Part shown: one piece after another, positions 1-7,918 of the stretch
Layout of the letters: each line of letters begins with the position of its first letter
How positions within the stretch are numbered: the first letter of the stretch is position 1
NCBI GenBank assembly: GCA_900544225.1
Contig: UQUD01000053.1
Span: 1 to 12,892 of the forward strand
From: an uncultured Collinsella sp.
GTDB lineage: Bacteria > Actinomycetota > Coriobacteriia > Coriobacteriales > Coriobacteriaceae
Direction of reading: 5' to 3'
Length of the DNA stretch: 12,892 bases
The notes under the pieces: model-generated
Told to the model about the DNA's origin: nothing
The model's input: only the letters and a program-made list of their open reading frames with translations
Database searches by the model: none
Position numbers and translations under genes: made by a program

Positions 1-3
1 ATG

Positions 4-33
4 AAAGGGCGCTGACCTTCTGGTCGCGCCCTT
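4..33 (-). terminator. Hairpin beyond glmM, possible terminator
   Basis: An 8-bp arm (AAGGGCGC), a one-base bulge and a 4-bp arm (GACC) pair across a TTCT loop with GGTC and GCGCCCTT. Read on the minus strand it ends in CCCTTT followed by CAT at the window edge, so the start of a U-tract may be visible. It lies about 75 bp beyond the glmM stop and could end the glmM transcript. The window edge prevents a firm decision, and it could instead belong to the next gene. Confidence 0.4.
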
Positions 34-83
34 GAAATTGAACGTCAGATTGCCGCTTGGGGCCGTTTGCAGCGTCGAGCAGC

Positions 84-107
84 TACGCGGTTTGGTAAAA
101 CCGCGTA
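84..107 (-). terminator. Perfect hairpin directly after glmM stop
   Basis: TACGCGGTTT pairs perfectly with AAACCGCGTA across a 4-nt loop, one base beyond the glmM stop codon. There is no U-tract on either side, so it is either a weak or factor-assisted terminator or an mRNA 3'-end stabilising hairpin. The pairing is seen directly; the role is inferred from position. Confidence 0.45.
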
Positions 108-108
108 A

Positions 109-1440
109 CTACAGAGCCTCGAGCGCGTTGGCGATGCGCTTCATGGCGGCATCGGCGGATGCTTGGTCGGGCGCCTCGGCCAGCACGCGGATAACCGACT
201 CGGTTCCGCTCTTGCGCACGAGCACGCGGCCCTCGCCTGCCAGCGCAGCCTCGGCCTCGGCGATGGCGTTCTGCACGCCCATGTTCTCGAGCGCGGCGTC
301 CTTGTCCGCCACGCGCACGGCCACCTGCGCCTGCGGCAGCAACTTGCACGGAGCCGTGAGCTGCGAGAGCGTCTCGCGCTCGGCACGAATCACTTCCATC
401 ACGCGCAGCGAAGTCATAATGCCGTCGCCCGTGCGCTCGATATCGCCAAAGATCGTATGGCCCGTCTGCTCGCCGCCCAGGCTGTAGCCGCCCTCGCGCA
501 TCTTGGCATACACGTGACGGTCGCCCACACCGCTGGTCACGGCGCTCAGTCCGGCAAGCTCCAGCGACTTGACCAGACCAAAGTTGCTGGCGATCGTCGG
601 TACCACGGTACCGCCCGAGAGGCGCCCGTGCTTGTTCAGATACACGCCGCACACGTACAGGATCTGGTCGCCGTCGACCACGCGCCCGCGCTCGTCCACG
701 GCCAGGCAGCGGTCGGCATCGCCGTCGTAGGCAAAGCCCACGTCCAGGCCCTGCTCCACCACATGGCGCTGCAGACGCTCCATATGCGTGGAGCCGCAGT
801 CGACGTTGATGTTAAAGCCATCGGGCGCGGCATTGATCACGCGCACGTCGGCACCGAGCGCGTCAAACACCGGCTTGGCCACCGAGGAAGCCGAGCCGTT
901 GGCGCAGTCGATACCGATTTTGACGCCCTGCAGCGAAAAGTTCGCACTTGCAATGAGCGAAGCAATGTAGCGGTTGCGGCCCTGCATGTAGTCCACCGTG
1001 GCACCGATGTGGTTGCCCGTGGCCAACGGAACTTCGCTCTTGCCATCGATGTAATCCTCGATGAGCTCCAGTACGTCCTCGTCCATCTTAAAACCGTCGC
1101 TATTGACGAGCTTAATGCCGTTATCGCAAAACGGGTTGTGGCTCGCGCTGATCATGATGCCGCAATCGAAGCAGCCCTCCACGGTCTGATGCGCCACGCC
1201 CGGCGTCGGGATCACGTGCAGCATATAGGCGTCCGCACCGCTCGCGACCAGACCGCTCACCAGCGCCGCCTCGAACATATAACTCGAGCGACGTGTGTCC
1301 TTGCCCACGATGACGCGCGCCTTAGCACTGCGGTTGGCGCCGTAATACCAGCCCACAAAACGGCCAATCTTATAAGCGTGCTCTACCGTCAGCCCAACGT
1401 TGGCCTCACCGCGAAAGCCGTCGGTGCCAAAGTACTTCAT
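109..1440 (-). CDS. glmM: Phosphoglucosamine mutase GlmM
   Basis: GlmM interconverts glucosamine-6-phosphate and glucosamine-1-phosphate in the cytoplasm, the step that feeds GlmU and UDP-GlcNAc for peptidoglycan. The 443-aa length is normal for the family. All signatures of the alpha-D-phosphohexomutase superfamily are visible: N-terminal KYFGTDGFRG (residues 2-11), the phosphoserine loop SASHNP around residues 98-103 with Ser100 as the expected phosphorylated serine, the Mg-binding loop DGDADR at 239-244, the sugar-binding loop GGEQTGH at 322-328, and the C-terminal phosphate-binding RKSGTESVIRV at 409-419. The ATG start is preceded by AAGGAG at a 5-nt spacing. It lies 83 bp downstream of the DUF4012 gene on the same strand, with a strong hairpin between them, so it may be partly co-transcribed. 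It appears intact, with the GC-rich codon use of a housekeeping gene. Confidence 0.97.
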   Translation of the reverse strand: MKYFGTDGFRGEANVGLTVEHAYKIGRFVGWYYGANRSAKARVIVGKDTRRSSYMFEAALVSGLVASGADAYMLHVIPTPGVAHQTVEGCFDCGIMISASHNPFCDNGIKLVNSDGFKMDEDVLELIEDYIDGKSEVPLATGNHIGATVDYMQGRNRYIASLIASANFSLQGVKIGIDCANGSASSVAKPVFDALGADVRVINAAPDGFNINVDCGSTHMERLQRHVVEQGLDVGFAYDGDADRCLAVDERGRVVDGDQILYVCGVYLNKHGRLSGGTVVPTIASNFGLVKSLELAGLSAVTSGVGDRHVYAKMREGGYSLGGEQTGHTIFGDIERTGDGIMTSLRVMEVIRAERETLSQLTAPCKLLPQAQVAVRVADKDAALENMGVQNAIAEAEAALAGEGRVLVRKSGTESVIRVLAEAPDQASADAAMKRIANALEAL

Positions 1441-1459
1441 GCGCTCTCCTTACAAAATA

Positions 1460-1486
1460 GGGGCGGACAGATTGCCTGTCCGCCCC
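1460..1486 (-). terminator. Strong hairpin between DUF4012 gene and glmM
   Basis: GGGGCGGACAG pairs perfectly with CTGTCCGCCCC over 11 bp with a 5-nt loop. On the minus strand the stem is followed by TATTTTG, a modest U-tract, so it reads as an intrinsic terminator of the upstream DUF4012 gene. The glmM ribosome binding site begins within about ten bases of it and no promoter fits between. glmM must therefore be read through it or start upstream of it, which makes an attenuator role possible. Confidence 0.6.
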
Positions 1487-1523
1487 AAAATGGTACTCGA
1501 TTATCTGCGCTACCAGAAAAACC

Positions 1524-3836
1524 CTACGCCGACGCGCTGTCGCGAGCCGCCTGGCATGTAGGGGTCTGACGCAGCGTAAGCGGCTTGTCCCCCGCCTCGG
1601 CCGACGTGGTCAGCGTATACGTGATCGTCGTCGTCTCGCCAGCATGCAGGTCAACGGTGCCCGAATAGAAGGGGATTCCATGCCACGTAGCGGCACCAAG
1701 ACCAAACTGGGTACCCTCAACCGTAAGGTCACTGATGTTGCCACCCGTCGGGGCAAACAACGAGACATTCAGACGCTCGTCGTCACGCGCGGCATCGGGT
1801 GCGCTCGCCGCAACGTAGTCGGGCAGCTTGCCAGCCTCCTCCTGCGTCATGATGTTCGTCAGGGTAACGGTGATGCGATAGGAGCACGTGCCGTCACCGT
1901 TCTTGATGCCCTGACCAATCTGAGTGTCGGCGTTCAGATACCAGTCGAGCTTGGAGAAGCTCAGGTTGTTAAAGTAAACGCCGGCAACGGGATCGGCACT
2001 CGGATCATCCGGATCGGGCAGCGAAGCGTCAATGCCTGTCTCTTTGATGGCATTCTGCTCATCATCGTTTCTCATCCACGCGATCAGGCGGCCCTCTTCG
2101 GCACCGCGCTCAACGGCGCTGACAAGCTTCGTAACATCGACATCGCCGATACCGCCAAGGACCTTGTCGAAGGCAGCGCTGGCGACGGATGCAAAGATGC
2201 CGTCCGACTCCTCGACCGGATAGTTCCAGTACACATCATGCATGAGGACCTTTGCGGCGTTGGTGCCGTCGACAACCGTTCCGTCGGGCAGTGACACGTT
2301 ACCGACCAGGCCCAGCAGATACTGCAGGAACACCGGGTCGATACCGATGACGCCATCAACGTCCTGTCCATACTGGGACTTCCACAGCGCGGCGACACGC
2401 TGCGAGTTGCGGGGCCAATCAGGCGAATAGGTATTGCCCGAGTTGTACAGGTTGCTGTGGTTGCCGAACAGCGCCTCATCCTCTTCGTCGACGCTCTCGA
2501 CCGCCTCATCCTCGCTGAGTCCAATGCGGGGAACAAACTCGCCAATCGACATCTGACCGTCGGTGACCGAAATCAGGCCCTGCGAACCGCCAAAGCCGCC
2601 GCAGGCACGAATCTCGACGTTGTTCATGGCGTACATAAGGTAGTTGCGCGTCTGGCCGTTGGCGCCGAGCATCTGGGGAAGGACGGGGGCGACCTTCTCC
2701 GCCGCGTCAACCGCACCGTTGAGGGTGGCAAAGCCGTCCTTGGCCTTATCGACCAGCTCGGTCACCTGGGAAATATGAGTATCGCCAATGCCCTGGACCT
2801 TCTCGTTGGCGCTCTTGAACACCTTCGAGCTGCTGGAAAGCGAATCGGCGACCGCCTGCAGCGCGGACACGTTAATCATGCCGTCCTGGAACAGCTTGCC
2901 GGGCGTAGCCTGTGAGAGGTTGTCGGCCATGGGAACCAGCGCATTGCTCGAGACATCGGACAGGGCGTCAATCATGGTGCGGGCCGCATTGATATCGCTG
3001 CCATACACCGGGATAAACGAAGCCGCCGCCCACAGCGGGCTCGAGGTCTCCGCCTTCATGCTGTTACAGAGCTCATCGATCTTCTTCGCGTCGTCAGGCA
3101 GCGTCGAAAAATCGCCCGACGTGACCTTGTCCTTAAGGCCACCGACGATCTCGACAGCCTCCTTCGCTTCGCTCTTTACGGTCTTTGCCGAGTTAAGCAG
3201 CATAAAGCCGCTTGCGCCAAGCACAACGAGAAGCACCGCGACTACAGCGGCAATAATGGCGCCGGTGTGACGCTTTTTGCGCTCGCCCTTGCGATGACGA
3301 TGACGGACCAGACCGTCAGAGGTCGAACTCGACGAAGCGTCGCTACCGTAGTTCAAGCCAAAATCGTAATAATCTTCCTTGGAACCCGAGCCCGCAAACT
3401 CGGCACCGCTATCATCCAGGCGGGCGAACGTGCCAGTCTCGGAGGCGCCGGTGTAAATCGTGCCAAGGTTACCCGTAAGCCCCGCGCCACCGGCAGAGGG
3501 AGTATTGTTGGCGGCCTTGTCGGCATTAACGTTGCCGGCGGCATTCGCGGCGTTGGCAGCACCCGCGTTGTTCGCGGGTACCGAAGGAGCCCCGATCGGC
3601 TGCGACGCGGAGGTTGCACCGCCCGCAAAGACATTCCCTCTTGCACGGCCGGTCTTTTTTGCCTTTTGAGACTGCTCGTACAGAGCGGTAAACATCGCCG
3701 TCTCGCCCGGGGACACGCGCTTACCGGAACCGCCCTGTCCAGCGCCGCCCGGCGTGCCGGCCTTACCAGCCCCGTTCGGACGCGGCGGAACTGCAGGACG
3801 GCCGCTATCGCTGCCCTTAAAGTGATTACCAGCCAT
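1524..3836 (-). CDS. DUF4012 family membrane-anchored surface protein
   Basis: A 770-aa protein of the DUF4012 family, common in Actinobacteria and of unknown biochemical function. From the N-terminus: a long low-complexity Gly/Pro/Ala/Asn-rich region (about residues 1-175), a strongly basic patch (about 178-190, rich in R, H and K), one hydrophobic segment (about 192-214), then a large presumably extracellular part. The basic patch before the membrane segment predicts an N-in, C-out topology. The family signature NNVEIRACGGFGGSQG is at about residues 405-420. I chose ATG at 3836 because AGGA lies 8 nt upstream; a longer reading from 3863 adds nine residues without a good ribosome binding site. 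The extracellular part carries many Asp/Glu and Asn residues but no enzyme motif I recognise. It precedes glmM on the same strand, and related proteins often lie near cell-envelope genes, so an envelope role is inferred. Confidence 0.88.
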   Translation of the reverse strand: MAGNHFKGSDSGRPAVPPRPNGAGKAGTPGGAGQGGSGKRVSPGETAMFTALYEQSQKAKKTGRARGNVFAGGATSASQPIGAPSVPANNAGAANAANAAGNVNADKAANNTPSAGGAGLTGNLGTIYTGASETGTFARLDDSGAEFAGSGSKEDYYDFGLNYGSDASSSSTSDGLVRHRHRKGERKKRHTGAIIAAVVAVLLVVLGASGFMLLNSAKTVKSEAKEAVEIVGGLKDKVTSGDFSTLPDDAKKIDELCNSMKAETSSPLWAAASFIPVYGSDINAARTMIDALSDVSSNALVPMADNLSQATPGKLFQDGMINVSALQAVADSLSSSSKVFKSANEKVQGIGDTHISQVTELVDKAKDGFATLNGAVDAAEKVAPVLPQMLGANGQTRNYLMYAMNNVEIRACGGFGGSQGLISVTDGQMSIGEFVPRIGLSEDEAVESVDEEDEALFGNHSNLYNSGNTYSPDWPRNSQRVAALWKSQYGQDVDGVIGIDPVFLQYLLGLVGNVSLPDGTVVDGTNAAKVLMHDVYWNYPVEESDGIFASVASAAFDKVLGGIGDVDVTKLVSAVERGAEEGRLIAWMRNDDEQNAIKETGIDASLPDPDDPSADPVAGVYFNNLSFSKLDWYLNADTQIGQGIKNGDGTCSYRITVTLTNIMTQEEAGKLPDYVAASAPDAARDDERLNVSLFAPTGGNISDLTVEGTQFGLGAATWHGIPFYSGTVDLHAGETTTITYTLTTSAEAGDKPLTLRQTPTCQAARDSASA

Positions 3837-3985
3837 AAAGAAATCCTCGCAATTGAGTCGCAATGAAAAAGTCCATAACGTTACTAGTTTATGGCATTTT
3901 GGGCATCGACAGCTAAACTCCAGACACGGACGTCAATTGGCGAAAATGCGGCACAACACCTTTTCTGTCTTGGCGGCGGCGCCAG

Positions 3986-5008
3986 CTACACCGTGAGGAA
4001 CATCATCACGATGATCATGGCAAAGCCGATAAGGTCGGTCGGCAAAAACACCGTGCCCAGCATAACGGCGCTGGTGATAGTCGCCGAAACCGGCTCCACA
4101 GTTCCGATGAGGCTCGCGCGCACCGAGCCGATGTCCTTAACGCCCTGCATATAAAGCATGTAAGCAAAAAACGAGCCGATAACCACGAACACCGCGAGCG
4201 CCTCGATGCCGGCAGCGTCGAGCGCCGGCATATGCGCCCAGGGCCGCACGAAGACACATGAAACCACGCCCGCCGTGAGCATTGCCGAGCCCGTGACGAT
4301 GGGGCTACCGTATTCGGGCAGGATCTTGGCGGGAATCACCGCCATACACGCGGCGCTGACCGCACACATAAGACCTGCTGCCAGGCCAAGCGGCGAGATA
4401 TTCAGGCTGGTGGGGTCGCCGCCGGTGGCGATTAAAAAGGTTCCACCCAGAGCTAGGCCAATGCCGATGACTTCGCGAGTACGTGGCATGCGGCGATCGA
4501 TCACGCAGGTGTAGCCCATGATGATAACGAGCTGCAGGCACTGGAGCACCGTCGCGGTTCCGGCGTTCGTCAGGCGCACGGCCGAAAGATAGCAAAACTG
4601 GTTGAACAGCAGGCCAAAGGCGGTAAAGAGCAGCAGCTGCTTGCGATCAGCGGGTGTGGTCCAGAGCTTAATCAGGCGCTCGCGGTCGCGCGTAACAACC
4701 ACGGCCATAAAGAGTAGACCGGCGAGAATCTGACGTACGCTCATAAGCCACAAGGTGTCGACGTGGTAGGTATCGAACAGAAAGCTCGCGCTGGTGCCCG
4801 AGAAGCCCCAAAACGAACCGCCCACCAGCGTAGCCAAGACGCCCGTGATCATCTTGCGCGACGACGCATCGTTAAGGCGCTCGCGCCAGGCGCGGCGGGT
4901 GCTACGGCTGAGCTCGTCGGTGCCCTCGGGCACATCAATGTTCGATATATCGGTCATCGGCACCGAAGCCCCTGCGCCTTCGACCTGCTCGACACACTCT
5001 TTGCTCAT
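3986..5008 (-). CDS. EamA-family (DMT superfamily) transporter
   Basis: A 340-aa inner-membrane protein with about ten hydrophobic segments in two homologous halves (about residues 55-195 and 205-340), the layout of EamA/DMT exporters such as RhaT/YdcZ relatives. Typical pieces are GGSFWGFSGTSA in TM1, the glycine-rich segment GIGLALGGTFLIATGG closing the first half, and IGTVEPVSATITSAVMLG near the end. A cytoplasmic hydrophilic N-terminal extension of about 50 residues precedes TM1, which is longer than usual. The start ATG follows GGGGAG at a 4-nt spacing. The protein ends immediately after the last membrane segment, with no C-terminal tail. The substrate cannot be told from sequence; amino acids, metabolites or drugs are all known in the superfamily. 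It lies upstream of the DUF4012 gene on the same strand, 149 bp away, so co-transcription is possible but not shown. Confidence 0.9.
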   Translation of the reverse strand: MSKECVEQVEGAGASVPMTDISNIDVPEGTDELSRSTRRAWRERLNDASSRKMITGVLATLVGGSFWGFSGTSASFLFDTYHVDTLWLMSVRQILAGLLFMAVVVTRDRERLIKLWTTPADRKQLLLFTAFGLLFNQFCYLSAVRLTNAGTATVLQCLQLVIIMGYTCVIDRRMPRTREVIGIGLALGGTFLIATGGDPTSLNISPLGLAAGLMCAVSAACMAVIPAKILPEYGSPIVTGSAMLTAGVVSCVFVRPWAHMPALDAAGIEALAVFVVIGSFFAYMLYMQGVKDIGSVRASLIGTVEPVSATITSAVMLGTVFLPTDLIGFAMIIVMMFLTV

Positions 5009-5223
5009 TCCACTCCCCCGAAACAGCCTGGAAACAATTCGGCTTACCTTACCACGGCGAAGTCATCAGCTGGAGGCTTGTCCGCTTATCGGTAGGACAA
5101 TTCCGCAGGCGTCTTTCCATAGCTCGATACCGCAATGGCCTTGCATTATGCGACAGCCAAATCGCGGCAGCAGGCTCTTTTGAGATGGATACGCCAAAGC
5201 CCCCGAATTCCACAATGTAAGCG

Positions 5224-5268
5224 ATTTTTAAAAATGTTCTTGCCACCGAGTTCAGGCTCCGTTATATT
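5224..5268 (+). promoter_or_regulatory. tRNA-Val promoter with AT-rich upstream element
   Basis: TTGCCA (5240-5245) and TATATT (5263-5268) are separated by exactly 17 bp, matching the sigma-70-type consensus at 4 of 6 and 5 of 6 positions. Just upstream is a 12-bp perfect AT palindrome, ATTTTTAAAAAT (5224-5235), at about -51 to -40, where UP elements of stable-RNA promoters sit. The predicted transcription start near 5275 leaves a leader of about 23 nt before the tRNA. Confidence 0.75.
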
Positions 5269-5297
5269 ATCCCTTGCGCGCTTGCGTACCCTTGATC

Positions 5298-5372
5298 GGG
5301 CGTTTAGCTCAGGGGGAGAGCGCTTCCCTGACACGGAAGAGGTCAGAAGTTCAAATCTTCTAACGCCCACCA
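5298..5372 (+). tRNA. tRNA-Val (GAC)
   Basis: A 75-nt cloverleaf. The acceptor arm GGGCGTT (5298-5304) pairs with AACGCCC (5362-5368), discriminator A and encoded CCA (5370-5372). The D-arm is GCTC/GAGC. The anticodon stem CTTCC/GGAAG encloses the loop CTGACAC, giving anticodon GAC (5330-5332), which reads GUC valine codons. The T-arm AGAAG/CTTCT encloses the loop TTCAAAT. All stems are fully paired. It is a single-gene transcription unit with its own promoter and terminator. No repeated copy of its 3' end was seen that would mark it as an integration site. Confidence 0.97.
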
Positions 5373-5380
5373 AATGTTCG

Positions 5381-5417
5381 CAGCTCAGAGGCTATGTCCT
5401 CTGGGCTGTTTTGTTTT
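5381..5417 (+). terminator. Rho-independent terminator of tRNA-Val
   Basis: CAGCTCAGAGG pairs with CCTCTGGGCTG (one G-U pair) around the 6-nt loop CTATGT, followed by TTTTGTTTT. It starts nine bases after the tRNA CCA end, so it clearly terminates the tRNA transcript. Confidence 0.9.
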
Positions 5418-5477
5418 ATGTCGCCAAATCCGCCGGCAGTTCCAACCGCCCAACTAGCCAAAAGCCGACCATCTACT

Positions 5478-5497
5478 TGCCGATATATCCATCGGCA
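5478..5497. promoter_or_regulatory. Inverted repeat upstream of DUF5710 gene
   Basis: TGCCGAT and ATCGGCA form a perfect 7+7 inverted repeat with a 6-nt spacer, about 100 bp before the DUF5710 start. It resembles a dimeric repressor site, but could be a short hairpin. No good -35/-10 pair was found close by; a weak TATCCT occurs at 5558-5563. Confidence 0.35.
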
Positions 5498-5597
5498 TAA
5501 CCAATCAGTCCGCACCGCAACTTCTCAGCAAAACGCCGCGATGTCTGCGCCCTGCGGTATCCTTGGGCCACTTGCACCCGCGCACCAAGGAGCCGCT

Positions 5598-6284
5598 ATG
5601 CGCACCGAGCTCGATGTCCCCTTTTCGCAAAAAGAAGAAGCCAAGGCGCTGGGCGCCAAATGGGACCGGACCAAAAAGATCTGGTATGTGCCCAGCGGCG
5701 TTAATCCCGAGCCCTTTGCCGAGTGGCTGCCCGGCGTAGACCAATCCGACCCCTCCGCACCGTATATATATCTGGTGCTGGGCAAGCGCGAGTGCTGGAA
5801 GTGTCACAAAGAGACCTCGGTCGCGGCCTTCGGCATTCCCTATCGAACCGATAACGACGAGAGCGTCGCCATCGCGCACGCGCCCAACGAATCCGGGCAC
5901 ATTGCCATCGACACGGCCAACGCCAACGCACTCGCCATCGTGCCCGCTCTTGGCTGCGTGCCGGGCGAGATCCGCGACTACCTTCATAAGCGCTGCGGCT
6001 ACAAGCCCGTAGGCGCGCGAGCCTCCAAAGCCCCGTCGCTCGGCAACACGTGCACCAGTTGCGACGCGCTGCAAGGCAGCCGCTATCTGTTCGAGGAGCC
6101 CTCGTCCCCGTTTGCCCTCACTGCCATCAACAAGCTGCCGGCACTGGAGTTTGTGCGCGTCGAAGTTGCCGGCGTCTTTGGCGTCCCGGCCACGCGCACC
6201 GACTTTGACCAGGCGCTCTTTACCTGGGCACGCGACCATCACGCCGAGTTCCATAAGCAGCTCGGTGAGGGGATTTATTTGTAG
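5598..6284 (+). CDS. DUF5710 domain protein with CxxC pairs
   Basis: A 228-aa protein. Residues about 4-45 match the DUF5710 domain in style: a short N-terminal strand, KEEAKALGAKWD, KKIWYVP and PFAEWLP. This small domain is often found fused to DNA-handling or plasmid-transfer proteins and has no defined function. Two cysteine pairs follow, CWKC (66-69) and CTSC (152-155, within the family-like NTCTSCDALQG), which probably bind one zinc ion as a split zinc ribbon. The rest is mixed alpha/beta with no signal peptide or membrane segment, so it is probably cytoplasmic. I chose ATG 5598 because AAGGAG lies 7 nt upstream. The same reading frame is open back to 5394 but crosses the tRNA terminator and has no domain there. 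It is tail to tail with the restriction endonuclease gene (55 bp apart). Whether it has any link to restriction is unknown; its GC-rich codons resemble the host rather than the module. Confidence 0.8.
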   Translation: MRTELDVPFSQKEEAKALGAKWDRTKKIWYVPSGVNPEPFAEWLPGVDQSDPSAPYIYLVLGKRECWKCHKETSVAAFGIPYRTDNDESVAIAHAPNESGHIAIDTANANALAIVPALGCVPGEIRDYLHKRCGYKPVGARASKAPSLGNTCTSCDALQGSRYLFEEPSSPFALTAINKLPALEFVRVEVAGVFGVPATRTDFDQALFTWARDHHAEFHKQLGEGIYL

Positions 6285-6339
6285 GGGCAACATCGAGGTA
6301 TCGAGGAGTAGGGGCTGATTGTTAAATAATCTCGAAACG

Positions 6340-7845
6340 CTACAGCCCCAGAATATGCTCCAGGTAGCCCTTGTTGAACCAGAACGATTGCTTCGTCATC
6401 CAACGTCCGTCGGGCAGTTCGTAAGCATTCCTTGCGATGTCACCGATCTCTGTTCCATCGGCAAACTTGTAAGCCGCTTTTGACGTATGCGGACGAACGT
6501 GAACAATTGGGTTGTCCGCCATACCGGGCAGATTGTTAGTCACTTTGAGCTTTCCGCTCGCATCCCGATACGGATTGAGCTCAACGCCCTCACGTATTAC
6601 CTTTCGCGTCTCATCCCAACAAGCTTTCGCAGGGCCTTCGATTTCGTTTTCTCCCATCGCCCAGAACAAACAACGGTCGAGACGCAGCACGCCATCGTGG
6701 TCCTCGCGAAACACAACGAAGAAGAAGCGATTAGTCTCAAGGCACGCATGAAAAGGCGACGTTTCCCAGTCTTCCTCAATCAAACGCTTGAACTCAAACG
6801 GTGGGAACGACATAGCCTGTTCGATGTGCCCCCTGTTGTTAACTCGAACGGTTCGGACGGAAATGCCTGCCTTGACGAATTCCTCGGCAGCATTGTTTTT
6901 GATTCCGAGCATACGATAGACGAGCGTTGTCCATTGCGCCTTATTGCCCGTGTACTCCAACCCGTATTGCTCCGCAATCTGACGATCAGTTTCGCCATAG
7001 TGTTGCTCGATAAGTCCAGTTACGTATCTTTCGAAATCGATAGACTTGCCATCGTCCTGAACAATGCTCTCCCCGACTCGCGGAGCACCGAGGACATAAG
7101 TATGGAGCACATAGTCCATATACGAGCGCTTGAGGGAAAAGGCGCGACGCTTTGCGCGATGACGCTCAATCTCACCCGTATCGGTATTGAAGTATTCATA
7201 ATACTGGTCCGCCCACATCGTGGCCTCAGTTGCGCCCTTCGTGCAAGCACCCAGATAAGTCGTCATGCCTTCTGAAAGCTCGTCCGCACGGCCATCCTGA
7301 ATATAGGAAATAATCTTCTCGTAGTCGGCGCGAATGATTTTCATGTCTTCTTCGGGAAGACGCACCATGACAGCGCGCTCGATACGCTGGTCATATTTGT
7401 CGATAGAACGATCTCGGCCGTAATAAATCAACAGAATATTGCTGAGCTTAGTCTTGAGGTGAGAATTGTCATAGTCGAGCGAAACAGGACGGTCGTAAGG
7501 GATCATGGTCAGGACAAGACGCTCACCCGCAGACTTACGGCCATTCTTGAGCACATCGAAACACGTTGCCTTGAGCTCAACGCCCGCCTCGGGAAAATCG
7601 GGACGGTCGTCGCTATTAGCCTTGTAGCCAAAGTAGCGCTCCTCGATAAGAGTACCCATACCGCCTTTGTACTTTTTGGAGCCAAAGTCCTTGGGCGCAC
7701 TCTCCCCTTCCGGGGCAATACCGAGCTCGAGAATATCGCGGAACGTCATGCCGTCGAGATTGGCAGCGTAGCGCTCAATGCTTGAAGGGTCAGAAAAATC
7801 AGTATCGTCAAGCATGCGCTTGAAATCGAGGCGCTTCTTGGACAC
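6340..7845 (-). CDS. Sau3AI/MutH-fold type II restriction endonuclease
   Basis: A 501-aa protein, close to Sau3AI itself (489 aa), whose family cuts double-stranded DNA at GATC with a MutH-like catalytic core. The core lies near the N-terminus: KGGMGTLIEE at about 60-69 (MutH-like KGxxGxxxE) and DFPEAGVELK at 83-92, giving D83, E90 and K92 with the same D-x6-E-x-K spacing as E. coli MutH D70/E77/K79. The remaining 380 residues correspond to the long C-terminal part of Sau3AI-type enzymes. I chose the GTG at 7845 because GGAGGT lies 5 nt upstream and the product then begins MSKKRLDFKRML. The frame stays open to 7959, but that part has no family similarity and runs through the promoter region. 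It is divergent from the methyltransferase gene at 7988. The composition looks visibly more AT-rich than the left-hand genes, suggesting transfer. GATC specificity is inferred from the family. Confidence 0.9.
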   Translation of the reverse strand: MSKKRLDFKRMLDDTDFSDPSSIERYAANLDGMTFRDILELGIAPEGESAPKDFGSKKYKGGMGTLIEERYFGYKANSDDRPDFPEAGVELKATCFDVLKNGRKSAGERLVLTMIPYDRPVSLDYDNSHLKTKLSNILLIYYGRDRSIDKYDQRIERAVMVRLPEEDMKIIRADYEKIISYIQDGRADELSEGMTTYLGACTKGATEATMWADQYYEYFNTDTGEIERHRAKRRAFSLKRSYMDYVLHTYVLGAPRVGESIVQDDGKSIDFERYVTGLIEQHYGETDRQIAEQYGLEYTGNKAQWTTLVYRMLGIKNNAAEEFVKAGISVRTVRVNNRGHIEQAMSFPPFEFKRLIEEDWETSPFHACLETNRFFFVVFREDHDGVLRLDRCLFWAMGENEIEGPAKACWDETRKVIREGVELNPYRDASGKLKVTNNLPGMADNPIVHVRPHTSKAAYKFADGTEIGDIARNAYELPDGRWMTKQSFWFNKGYLEHILGL

Positions 7846-7875
7846 GGGATACCTCCGAAACTCGCAACTAACCCC

Positions 7876-7898
7876 ATAGTAGTTCAGAGCAACTACTA
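7876..7898. promoter_or_regulatory. Perfect inverted repeat in R-M divergent promoter
   Basis: TAGTAGTT (7877-7884), six bases, then AACTACTA (7891-7898): a perfect 8+8 inverted repeat starting 31 bp upstream of the endonuclease GTG. Read on the minus strand it contains TACTAT (7876-7881), the best -10-like hexamer for the endonuclease, so a protein bound here could block that promoter. A partial extra half-site AACTAAC lies at 7866-7872. It resembles controller or repressor sites in R-M systems, but no controller gene is seen in the window. Confidence 0.5.
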
Positions 7899-7918
7899 AC
7901 GCCCAGAAAATTGAGGTC

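Noticed and set aside
163..1569. A 468-aa open frame antisense to glmM, longer than glmM itself
   Set aside because: It is a His/Ala/Val-rich shadow of a GC-rich gene. The opposite strand carries every GlmM motif and a proper ribosome binding site.
5394..5597. N-terminal extension of the DUF5710 gene
   Set aside because: It would start inside the tRNA terminator and has no family-like sequence; AAGGAG precedes the internal ATG at 5598.
5360..7905. CTAACGCCCA shared between the tRNA-Val 3' end and 7896-7905, as a possible att pair
   Set aside because: Only ten bases match, dozens of such matches are expected by chance in this length, and no integrase is present.
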